This document shows positions 1 through 9,387 of a stretch of DNA of 64,000 nucleotides, piece by piece. How positions within the stretch are numbered: the stretch's first letter is position 1; every line of letters starts with the position of its first letter. A program made the position numbers and the translations under genes. Location of the stretch: assembly GCA_013420905.1 (NCBI GenBank), contig JAAXNY010000004.1:1984001-2048000 (forward strand). The letters are read 5' to 3'. The notes below the pieces were generated by a model, which was given only the letters and a program-made list of their open reading frames with translations, was not told the DNA's origin and made no database searches. This stretch comes from Collybia mongolica. Its lineage: Eukaryota; Basidiomycota; Agaricomycetes; Agaricales; Clitocybaceae.

Positions 1-3000
1 ACGCTCAGCAAACTAGTCATTAATGAATAAGTTGTTTAGAGCGCGCATATACTGTCAGAATGTAGCAAAGAATACACTTTGGCTTGAAGTGCTCCTTGAG
101 TCCGAAAAACTTAAGTGGGACATTCTATTAATCCAGGAACCCCCCTGGAAAGTCGTTAGACACACTGCGTCGCTCACGGCGAAGGAAGGCGCCCCGGTAA
201 TCGGGGGGCCGACCCACCCGGAGTGGACGTGCTTCTCCCCCCCGGGCATTGACGTAAATGCCTGACCGCGTGTCCTCACGTACGTGCACAACAGGCTCCG
301 GCCCGCTAAGCCTGCGTTGAGACCAGACATTGTCTCTCATAGAGACATCATTGCAATTTCGCTAAAGGGCCCTGGTGGCCCGAAAACGATAGTCAACGTA
401 TACTCTGATGCCGAGGGAACCGCCATCAGACACATATCCGATCACCGGGACAGATTCCGTGACGTGGGTTATATGGGTGGTGATTTTAACTGCCCGTCCC
501 CGTTATGGGACCCCGAAGTGATCGACAACAACCCAAAGGCCACCTCCCTACTGGAGGTGACACAAGACATCGGTCTCGAGAGAGTTGGGCCGCCCGCCAG
601 GGTGACTACACATATCCCACGTAACAACGAACTCAGAGGATCAATCTTAGACCTTGTGTTTCTTGAAGACACAAGGACGTATCAAGCAGAAGTCCGTGTG
701 GGGGAGGCGGGAGCCTTGGACCACAGGCCGCTTACCACAGTCCTCCCCATTAGACACGAAGTCATGGAGGGGAAGAAACGCATTAAGCCCAAATCAGAAG
801 AGGAAAGTGATTTTCTCGAGATGATTGGGTTTAACCTAGGCTCCATTGAGCTGCCGGAGGAACCGTCAGCTGAGGGAATAGACCATGTTACTGAATGGAT
901 AGCCACCATCTTCAAGACCGCGTGGGACAAGTTCGCCGAGGCTGGGCGTGTAAGCGCCCGATCGAAGCCTTGGTGGAATGCGACCTGCACGGAGGCGAAG
1001 GAGATGGCCATGTTCACTAATGAGCGTGATGACTGGAGGACCCTAAAGAGGGCCACCAGACAAGCCAAGAGGGTCTTCTTTGATGAGCGCATTGAGGAAG
1101 TGTCTCACACCACTAAGAGGCCATGGGACCTCATGAACTGGGTAGGGCCTCGCAAGACACCCGCTGCTGTTACGATCAACCATAACGGCAACCCTTGCAA
1201 CACGAACGAGGAACTGTGGGACGCCATCCACAGTACGTTCAACTCCGCACACGACAGACCAACCAACATGGCTGAAATGGGCAACCAATGGAAGGCCCCC
1301 GAAACCAGGGGCTGGACTAAATTTAGCCTCAAGGAGATGAGGGATGCCCTTCAGGGCACCTCGAACAGTTCGGTCCCTGGGCCGGACAACATCACCTGGA
1401 GGCATTTGAAGCAGCTCCTTGTAGGACCCAAAGCCCAGGCTATCATAGTCTGGCTGGCGAACGCATGCCTGTCATGCGGGCACTGGCCGGAACATTTCAA
1501 AGCCTCCCACACCGTCATCATCCCAAAGCCAGGGAAAGCGACGTACGACACTCCTAAGTCTTACAGACCCATCGTGCTCCTAAACACGCTAGGCAAGCTT
1601 ATTGAGAAAATGCTATCCACCCGCTTGCAGTTTGAGGCCCAAGCGACGGGAGTCCTGCACCCGAATCAATTCGGTGGTGTCTGCCAAAACTCCACCGAAG
1701 ATGCTGGAGTACTTCTTACCCACATTGTCCGCGAAGGATGGACAAGGGGGGTTAAGACAAGCGTGGTTGCATTTGACCTTGCCCAATACTTCCCCTCGAT
1801 CAACCACGAGGTGATGATCAACATCTTAGAAGGCCAGGGGTTCGCGCCCGAAATAGTTGCGTTCTTCTGGTCGTACCTGGTGGGTCGCAAGACCAGATAT
1901 GTTTGGGGGGACGATGAATCCCCCCCATTCGATTCGAGCGTAGGACTGGGACAGGGCTCCGCCCTATCCCCAATCCTGTCGGCCCTCGTACTAGCCATTC
2001 TCATGAAAGAGTTCTATAGACGGAACGAGAATGAATCGGACCTCATCTCCTACGTCGATGATGGGACCATCATATCCCAATCGAAGACGTGGGAAAGCAA
2101 CAATGCTATGCTCAAGAGAGCGTACAACATCATCTTCCTCATGACGAGAGCCATGGGCCTGATCCTAGAACATGCGAAGTCCGAGGGCTTCCATTTCAGC
2201 CTTCTGAAGTCGGATGACAATCCGACCATAGATCTCGGCCACGCCCCCTATACAGGGGCCACACCTCTGAAACCGGGCATCCTTTGGAGATACCTAGGCT
2301 TCTACTTTGACCGCGCGCTCTCGTTCAAGAAGCACGTGGAGATGTATGCGAACAAGGCCCTGACCTCAAGCAGGGCCCTGTTAGCACTTGGAAACTCGGC
2401 ACGGGGCTTAAGACCCGTGCACAAAAGAACTCTGTATCGGGCTTGTGTACTTCCAATTGCGACGTACGGATGCCGGCTATGGAATGTTGATGGGGCCCGC
2501 ATCAAGGGGCACCTCGAAGCACTCCGCAAGATGCAACGAAAGGCTGCACTTTGGATCACAGGCAACTTCAGGACCACCCCGAAAGGGGCCCCGGAGACCC
2601 TCGCAGGCCTCCCGCCCATCCACTTGCATATCTGTAAATTGGTGGAGAGGAGCCACTACCGTGTCTGGACCTTGGCCAAGAGCCACGCAGTCAGGAACTT
2701 AATTGACGGACAGGCACACCTGTCAGTCAGTCGCATGTCCGACGCCAAAAGGCGCAGGATCAAATCCGGGATAATGGATTCATTTGCCCGATTAAAGGAA
2801 TGCAGCGATGATGCGTCCCCAGTGTTCCCCCTCACGCAACCGGGCAGTCGATTACTTGACTGGGCGGCCGAGAGGGTGGAGATCAGACCCTCCCCTCCAC
2901 CTGAAGAAGAGAAGGAGAAGAGGAAGACGGCTTTTGCTGATTTCGGGAAAGTTCTCACCCACCAAATCAACGAAGCTAAGCTCAACCCAAAGCGAGTCGT

Positions 3001-4347
3001 GATCATATGCGACGGGTCCGTCCCGCGGTCCGAGGACCTCCAAGCTACCTCAGCCTGGAGAGTCTGGTCGGATGGTACACTGTATAGCGGCCTTGCCCCC
3101 TGTGGGAATGTCACTTCGGACGATGCTGAGGCCTGCGCCATCTCGAAAGGGGTGGACGAGGCCTTCGGCGTCCCTAACTTAGACATCTGGAAAATTGATG
3201 TCTTCTCGGACTCCGTGAATGCAATCAATCTGGTCATTGACCCGACGCATCACACGGCACACAAATGGGCCGCCAACGTGTCGGCCAAACTCGCTTACTG
3301 GCTAACGGTGAAACCGGACGCCAGTATTACTCTGCACCACACGCCAAAGGCGTGCGGGGTGCGCGAACATATACTTGCCCATGAAGCGGCCTCCACTGCA
3401 GAGGTCCCACATGGAGAAGTAAAACACACATCCCTCGCTAAGGCGAGGGCGGACGCGGTCCTACGTATGACGGACGCTTGGAGCGAATTGGCCAAGCAGA
3501 AGTCTTACATTGGGGCCCACTTCCTGCCGCTCCACGAAGGGAGTAAGCAACTATTGCCAAGCCACCTGAAAGGGGGGACTTGGATCGGAAAGGTGTCCAC
3601 CAGCACCAGTGATACCGTCAGGCTGGCGCGGGCCCTAACAGGCCACGCACCGATTGGCGCGTACAGACAGAGGTTCCTTAAGGAGAAGGAGACCTATGAC
3701 TGCGACTGCGGCCTCGGAAAGGAGACCGTAGAACATGTATTCCGGTATTGTCCGCTTTACCAGCGGAAAACCTGGCCCAGGAGAGAGCTGACTCTTGTAT
3801 GGGTCAGCAATTTCCTCCACGACAACCCGGCGGCCTTTGGGGTTTTCCGGGAACCCCGTTTAGAGTAGGGTGGGTGTACCGGGAGGTAAGTAGGTACTTG
3901 CTGAGGGGTAGCCGCGACACCGAGGCATCAGTCTCGGGCTTCGGCCCAGGATGAGTGGTCATGCATGGCCTCGGCCTCTCTGGACTAAGTCGATCTCCTC
4001 TTGAGGAGGTCTCCAGGGGATGAGCCCCCCCGGGGAACCTGTCGGCAGGGGTGGCCGCACTTAAGCTTATTTACCAAGCGGATTGAGAGGCGCGGGGGGC
4101 ATGCCCCCCTGCTATGACGCCTGCTCTCGTTTCCTGAAAGGGACTACTTTACGGCCCCTCACAAGGGGGCTCACTCAGGGAGTGCTTCCAAGCGGGAACG
4201 GGCGGGGCAATCCAGACCTGCCTCATATGACGGCCTATAATGGACATATCTTGACTCGGCTTGATACGATTACGGTTACACGTGACCGCTTCTGTACTTT
4301 TGTATTGCGGTATATAAAAACGTTGAAGGAAAAAAAAAAAAAAAAAA
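1..4347 (+). mobile_element. LINE-A: non-LTR retrotransposon with RNase H, 5' part outside the window
   Basis: The window opens inside a non-LTR retrotransposon. It holds almost all of ORF2 (from 23), a 3' untranslated region of about 460 bp (3869-4329) and an 18-base poly(A) run at 4330-4347 that marks the 3' end. LINE-B at 25-30 kb shares the start of ORF2 (the MN(K/R)L start and IYCQNVA), so both belong to one family. In LINE-B, ORF1 ends just before and overlaps the ORF2 start, so ORF1 of LINE-A probably lies immediately left of base 1. The endonuclease-RT-RNase H order and the C-terminal CxC..H..C motif resemble fungal Tad1/I-type LINEs; this assignment is by recognition only. The target duplication cannot be assessed because the 5' end is missing. 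CpG is frequent, unlike LINE-B, so this copy looks younger. Confidence 0.9.
23..3868 (+). pseudogene. LINE-A ORF2: endonuclease / reverse transcriptase / RNase H, one in-frame stop
   Basis: The product would nick target DNA and copy element RNA into it. The frame starts MNKLFRARIYCQNVA at 23, is interrupted by TGA at 263-265, and continues in the same frame to 3868 (long open stretch 284-3868, about 1194 residues). Seen domains: EEP endonuclease (IQEPPW; GGDFNCPSPLWD), reverse transcriptase with FDLAQYFPSI and the catalytic YVDD (codons 2051-2062), and RNase H with CDGS (Asp codon 3011), an AEA Glu and FSDS. The usual final RNase H Asp appears as Ala (AHEAAS). A C-terminal CDCG...H...C zinc motif lies near codons 3699-3760. 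At the stop, the LINE-B copy has Trp, so TGG to TGA is the likely lesion. Full-length protein would need readthrough; otherwise the copy is dead. Confidence 0.9.
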
Positions 4348-5475
4348 TCTACGGAATTATGTGATGATCATGGGCAACATGTGAGGAGAAATGCAGTTAT
4401 GTTTGTCCTCAATAATGCAAATCCCCAGCATCAAATAAGGTCGGCATTCTGTCAGGACTCTGTATATGTGGCTGGATTTACATTGAGGTACCCATGAGTT
4501 CACATCTATTGGACCTCTTACATTCTTTGCCTACCATCTTTTGGCCCCAGGATGGGATTTCAGGAATCAATCTGGAGGAATGTGTTAAAGGTGGAAGCCT
4601 AGAGCTGGAGTCCTGAGTAAGAAACTTGTATATTCACTAATATAAGTGAGTACTAACCTGGAGTCCTGAGTAAGAAACTGGGGACTCCAGGACAAGCTAC
4701 TCTATACCTATATACCTGTAGGAACAATAGTAGAGTACAATAGACAAAGGAACAATAGAACAATGGAACAATAGAACAATAGAACAATAGAACAATGAAA
4801 GAAGCAAAACAATACCAAGCTAAGCTATATATACAGGTCAATTCTAACACTCACCTCCCTCTGCCCCTTGGGGTGCCCTTTCATCATCATCCCCTTGTTC
4901 TGTGTCCTTTTCCACCCTTCACCCCACTCCCCTAGGTTGGCATGCCCTCATCGCTGTTTTGCATTGTCATTTGCCTTTCATGCATCTCTGGGTGCTTCAG
5001 GCACTTGGAGGGCCATGTGTTTTGTTTTGGTGTTTGCATGTTGGCATTGGGTGGCATTGGTGGTTTGGTGGGTGTTGCTGATGTGGTTGAAGATGATCAA
5101 CAAAGGTGTGGCAACAGTGTTGTGACCTTGTCACATGCTTTGTGACCATGTGACCATGTTTGTAGACTTGGGCCTACCAGTCTTGCCCAGTGGTTATCCA
5201 TGCCAAATGGACAGTCTGGCAGTGCACCAAGACCATCAACTTCTGCCCATTACTTGACCTTTTTTAATCTTTATCATGCTAATCTGACCAGTCAAACTCA
5301 CCACCTTATGTAAAGTTGCTCATGCTAAAGAAAAAGTCAATTTGGATAAGTTTTCTCATTACTAATCTCAATACATGATTCTAACAAATCACAGTGTTGC
5401 ATTTGCAGTCTGGTTGGTAATGCTGGTGATCAGGAACTTTGGAATGAGGGATATGAATCAGAGGTATACTAGTTG
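4348..5475. repeat. Gene-free repeat stretch with microsatellite and a decayed dispersed repeat
   Basis: No coding region is supported. A 19-base direct repeat (GAGTCCTGAGTAAGAAACT) occurs at about 4610 and 4660. A run of imperfect AACAATAG/AACAATGG units fills about 4727-4800. From about 4850 to 5210 the sequence matches 14757-15100 (shared landmarks: CTTGGGGTGCCC versus CTCGGGGCGCCC, then TGATGTGGTTGAAGA, then GTCTTGCCCA). The copy here has TG or CA where the other has CG, so it is older or more methylated. The rest, about 5210-5475, is AT-rich and unrecognised. Confidence 0.6.
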
Positions 5476-7123
5476 ACTTGAGATAGAGGGCCATTACTGG
5501 CAGATACAAGTCCTTATGTTTTTTTGAGTAACTTTTCTTTATATTTCTTGAACCAGCTTAGCATATACAATATGAACAGCCATGCAGGGAAGGGATTAGT
5601 ATAGAGCACTAGAGGCTTGACCATGAGTAGAGAACCCAATCCAAGTCTATTGCACTGTGATATGTTAGTCTAGAGTAAACTACTATCTATCAAGGGGTTA
5701 AGGCAATGCATGTCAGGATGATCAATGTAACAGCAAGGTTATGCAAGCTGTGCAATAGTAATCCTGTTGGCTAGATGTGGACAACAAGTGATGCCCTTAC
5801 AACTTCACCCATATCCATGGTGTATGATATCAGCAACTCCAAATGAATTGCCAATAGAAGTTGGTGTTTATAGATCCTATACAAATATCCAACAACAAAA
5901 GGTAACCATATATATCTAGGCACTTCCCTTAAAAACAAGTCAGCTGGTAAAGTAGGGACTCAGACTCTCAGGTTATGCGTGGAGATTCATTCGTACATAT
6001 TCCATCAATAAGGATACCTCTGGTACCAATCACCTATTTATACAGGCACATCTATGACACTCGTGGGCCTTCTGCCACCTCTTTGTGATAATGGGAATCT
6101 TTTGGTCAATGGCGGTTATAGTAAGTTGACCCACTCGTACACGACACCTAATCTAATTATTCTTAGTTGATAATTTACCAGTAATTCATCTCCACTCAAC
6201 TTCCAGTCCTCCCCAACTCATGTTTAGGTATCTACCATGTTTTCCATGGGCGCTAGCACAGTATTTGCCTGCAATGTCGGTTCTGTAAGGTTTTAACCAC
6301 ACATATTGTGCTTTTGATTTACATGCTTGAAGCTGGATGACAACTCGCCCCGGAATTTTGGTGACACTATCTCTGGCTGGTGGTTGCTGATTAATAGATG
6401 GACTGTGTGAAAAAATTAACAAACTTGAAAATGTAGATCCATATTTGTATATTCCAAATACACAACCAACTCAGTAGCTTCTCTGGGGATCTTACACTGA
6501 GCTACAATATATGAGCCACACAGACCACACAGACAAATGCAGATGTCTGCAAACTGAGCTCAGACCCTGTTTGGCAGGGAGACCTGCTTAATTGGCAGTC
6601 TGCATCTGAGCAAAGTCAAAGCTAAGTCCATAAATCCACACTATTTACTTTGATGCTCAGACCCACCTTGGAACAACTCCTCATGGAGTCCATGCAGACT
6701 GTCCAGATTGCTTATTTAATTATAGTTACCATTGCTTATTTAATGCACAAAAATGCAATATTTTGGAGAGTCAAATACAAGGCCTCAAGGTTACATGTTA
6801 TGTGTATAAAGCATGCAGATTAACCATTTGGTTATATGAGCTTGTCAGTCCAAGGTGCTTGTTTTTATAATGACCCCTGCTGCCTACTCTTGGCCATTAC
6901 TGGCAATGGCTGAATATTGTTGATAGGTGCTACATCACCTGTCAGTCTTGTTGTCAACCTCCACCACTACATCCCCAGCTGCAGCTCCCATCACCTCCCT
7001 GCCATATGATTGTGCACAATACTGCCAAATACAATGCCAGGTCCCACTGCCATGGATACCACCAACCTCTCTCATACCCACCCCTCTCAGTGATAATAAC
7101 AACTGCAAAATCACAACAATAAG
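5476..7123 (+). repeat. Composite repeat R1/R3, copy A (internally deleted, with an insertion)
   Basis: This matches two other places: 17739-19970 (same strand) and 23685-25231 (inverted). It begins ACTTGAG(A/G)TAGAGGG and shares landmarks such as GGCCATTACTGGCA, CAACTTCTATTGG, AACAAGTCAGCTGGT, GATGGACTGTGTGA and ACAACCAACTCAGTAGC. Copy A lacks roughly 250 bp present in the other copies near 5570 and carries an extra block of about 425 bp (5971-6396). Very few CpG occur outside that insertion. No transposase was recognised. Across the R4 insertion point it shows the uninterrupted sequence AGCTGGTAAAGTAGGG. Confidence 0.75.
5971..6396. mobile_element. CpG-bearing insertion of about 425 bp inside R1/R3 copy A
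   Basis: In copies B and C of the repeat, GACTCAGACTCTCAG is followed directly by AGATGGACTGTGTG. Here the two halves are separated by about 425 bp. The insert has around a dozen CpG while the host repeat has almost none, so it arrived later. No coding region or clear terminal inverted repeat was seen; a 2-bp AG may be duplicated. It may be a non-autonomous element of unknown class. Confidence 0.55.
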
Positions 7124-7309
7124 GAACAAAGACTGTACTTTACACTGAGCCACATGTCCTTGTGGACTCCGCACGGACTGCACGCACATGTCCGCAAGGA
7201 CTCTGCACGGACTCACTTACTTTCTTTTACCATTAGTTTCCTTAGTGTCTTTCTTATAATATGATAATAAATACTGTATATTGATAATAAATACAACATT
7301 ATACTAATC

Positions 7310-7800
7310 TAATATGGGCGGGGGCCCCTGCCACCCCTGCTGCCCCTGCCGCCCCCATCACCCTCGTCGCCATCGTTTTCCGCCCCAGGTTGTGCAGGAT
7401 GGGCCCCCACAGCGTCGTCAGTGGCCTGGGTAGCAGTGGCGGCGGCACTGGCATGATCCAGCACCAGCTGTTTTTCTTGCTGTCGTCCCTGTTGTTCTTA
7501 GTCATTGTCTTCATTGTCCTTGTGGTGGTGGTTGTCGTCTTTGTCCTCGCCCTAGTCGTCATCTTTGTCCTCGTCCTAGTCGTCATTGTCATCCTTCGTC
7601 ATTGTCGTCGCGCTGTTGTTGGTACAGCTGCTGCTGCTGTTGTTGCCGTCGTGGCTGCAGGCCTTGTTGTCATGGTTGCTGCTGCTGCTGCTGCCACCTT
7701 TGTTGTTGTTGTTGTTGTTGTTGTCTTCCAAGTGCACCGGGGCACCCTGGGTGTTGGCGGCCATGTCCTTCTCGTCTCGGGTTCCTGAAGTGGGAGGGGA
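7310..7800. repeat. GC-rich trinucleotide low-complexity tract
   Basis: The stretch is dominated by GTC/GTTGTT/GCTGCT triplet runs. All six frames are therefore open over some length, giving poly-Asn/Ser on the minus strand and poly-Val/Leu on the plus strand. No conserved domain is recognisable, and the minus-strand ATG at 7819-7821 lies at the gypsy integration site. I treat it as low-complexity DNA of the surrounding element, not as a gene. Confidence 0.6.
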
Positions 7801-7819
7801 CACGCTGCGTGGTGAGTGC

Positions 7820-7824
7820 ATAGG
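7820..7824. repeat. Gypsy target-site duplication, left (ATAGG)
   Basis: ATAGG directly precedes the left LTR and is repeated at 14752-14756 directly after the right LTR. A perfect 5-bp duplication is the usual Ty3/gypsy integration footprint and fixes both element ends. Confidence 0.95.
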
Positions 7825-8288
7825 TGTTACAGCTGTTTAGGCCTTATCCTCTAGATCAATATGCTGAGTCGTTCGTTCGTTCTTAGACCGTTGACTTCTG
7901 TAAGTCCAACGTCTATTGACTCCCTCAATAGGGCTAAAGTCAGGTTATCGAGTTTATCTGATCAGAGATGCACTACCCCCTTCGTAAGGCGGATAGGATC
8001 GAGTTCGCGTCAAGAGAATAGATGAATAAGGTGAATTCAGCTAGGTCAAGCTAAAGAGCTAACTAACTAAAGTATCCCTATATATACGTAGTAGTTTGAT
8101 AAGCGTTGTTTACGCTATTTGTTATAGATAAGAGTTAGTAAGCTATCTGAGAAGATGAGTAAGGAAGCTTAGTAACTATGGGAAAGAGAATGCATATGGG
8201 GATGTCAAAGATAAGGTCAATAAGCGTCTGATAGTAAAAGAAAAGGGAAAAGAAGTGATATGCCGGACAAGTAGAGGAATTTGTAACA
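7825..8288 (-). repeat. 3' LTR of the gypsy element (464 bp)
   Basis: It begins TGTTAC and ends GTAACA. The only difference I found from the other LTR is A at 7831 versus G at 14294. It should carry the polyadenylation signals for the element RNA, but I cannot place U3/R/U5 by eye. Confidence 0.95.
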
Positions 8289-8291
8289 TTA

Positions 8292-8306
8292 CCCCTCTTC
8301 TATCTC
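8292..8306 (-). promoter_or_regulatory. Polypurine tract of the gypsy element
   Basis: On the element strand the sequence next to the 3' LTR reads AGATAGAAGAGGGG, then TAA, then the LTR start TGTTAC. A purine run at this place normally primes plus-strand DNA synthesis. Confidence 0.7.
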
Positions 8307-8321
8307 TAAAGCGTCCCAGCT

Positions 8322-9335
8322 TTAGAAATCAATTGGCTCTCCCGACATGTTGGCAATGGCTTCTGAAAAGTCAATGGGGTCGTCAATTCCGTCATCTACA
8401 TCTTCATATTCATCCCCAACCTGTCGCCAGCTTCGGTGATACCCTGCCGTCCTAGTTATTGGTCTTTCAGGACATTGGTCTCTTCGATGTCCTGGAGCCG
8501 GTTTGTAACATATCGGACAATATTGTTTTTCGCAGTGTATTGATGAGTGTCCGAAGTTAAGGCATCGAGAGCATAACACGTTTTTGTAAATGATTGCTCG
8601 TTCTACTTGCGTGAGGTCGATTGGTTTCTCTCGACTTCCAACGTGATTGAGAGCGTTCATCGTGTATTTGATTGGTTTGAGGGTTTTCTTCTTCTTTATG
8701 ACCGATTTTGTACCTTTTCGTCCTTCTAGATATTTAAATACTTCCTTGTTTTGAACCATGTCGTTTGGATCAGGGGTGGAATGTTGCGAGGATGGAGGAG
8801 ATGGTTCGCGAAAAGGCGGAATTGGTAATGGTGCGGGTTCATAAATAGGAGAGTTGGGCGCTGAAGGTGTTGGTGTTATCGGAGGGGATGTTTGTGTTTC
8901 TTTGTCACTTGTCGAGATATCTGTAGTCGATTCCGTAGGTGTCGACGGCGTAGACGTAGGTAATCGAATTCCGTCTTGTAGTAAGGGAATTAAGTCTTCT
9001 AGAATTCGGAATTCTTGTGTGTTCGTCAGCTCGTCAGTGACCTGGTCTAGTGCTCGGCTGATATCTGCAGTTTGAGTGTACAACATATCCCTAATCTCTA
9101 AATATTTCCCAACTAATTCGATGAGTTGGTTATACAGTGGTTGATTAAACGCTTGGATCATTCTTTCACGGTGTTCTTCGTTCATGAACCATGATAAGAA
9201 TTTTTGACTGCGTATAATTCTCGTAGCTATCTCGAGACGTTCTTGGGATCCAATGTTGACGACAGGAGTGTCGGAAGGAGTGTTAAGAGGGGTGGCGGTG
9301 GCAATGTAAAGGTTGTTGGTGATGGGGGAAGACAT
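8322..9335 (-). CDS. Gypsy ORF3: extra zinc-knuckle protein between pol and the 3' LTR
   Basis: This 337-residue ORF with its own ATG starts 52 bp after the pol stop. Most Ty3/gypsy elements have nothing here, or an env-like gene. The N-terminal part (about 30-120) looks helical, followed by a Pro/Thr/Ser-rich linker (about 125-195), a basic stretch with KKKKTLK, then two zinc knuckles: C255SRC-x4-H-x4-C of the classic CCHC kind and CPIC-x6-H-x4-C. The tail is acidic (DEYEDVDDGIDDP). There is no signal peptide or membrane segment, so it is not an env. It may bind nucleic acid and act as an accessory nucleocapsid or RNA chaperone; that is inference. How it is translated (subgenomic RNA, reinitiation) is not visible. 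Confidence 0.85.
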   Translation of the reverse strand: MSSPITNNLYIATATPLNTPSDTPVVNIGSQERLEIATRIIRSQKFLSWFMNEEHRERMIQAFNQPLYNQLIELVGKYLEIRDMLYTQTADISRALDQVTDELTNTQEFRILEDLIPLLQDGIRLPTSTPSTPTESTTDISTSDKETQTSPPITPTPSAPNSPIYEPAPLPIPPFREPSPPSSQHSTPDPNDMVQNKEVFKYLEGRKGTKSVIKKKKTLKPIKYTMNALNHVGSREKPIDLTQVERAIIYKNVLCSRCLNFGHSSIHCEKQYCPICYKPAPGHRRDQCPERPITRTAGYHRSWRQVGDEYEDVDDGIDDPIDFSEAIANMSGEPIDF

Positions 9336-9387
9336 TGTTTGTATGAGCTTTGAAATTTGTTGAGAGCGATGAGAGATGATAGTCTGT

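Noticed and set aside
4868..5145. ORFs of 67-85 codons in the dispersed repeat
   Set aside because: They are simple-sequence TTGG/GGTG tracts, not conserved in the partner copy at 14757-15100.
7390..7821. Overlapping ORFs encoding poly-Val/Leu or poly-Asn/Ser
   Set aside because: Trinucleotide repeats open every frame. There is no domain, no consistent start, and the minus-strand start lies at the gypsy integration site.
9335..9387. ORF3 as a frameshifted tail of pol
   Set aside because: Pol already has a complete chromodomain and its own stop; ORF3 has an ATG, a different composition and separate zinc knuckles.
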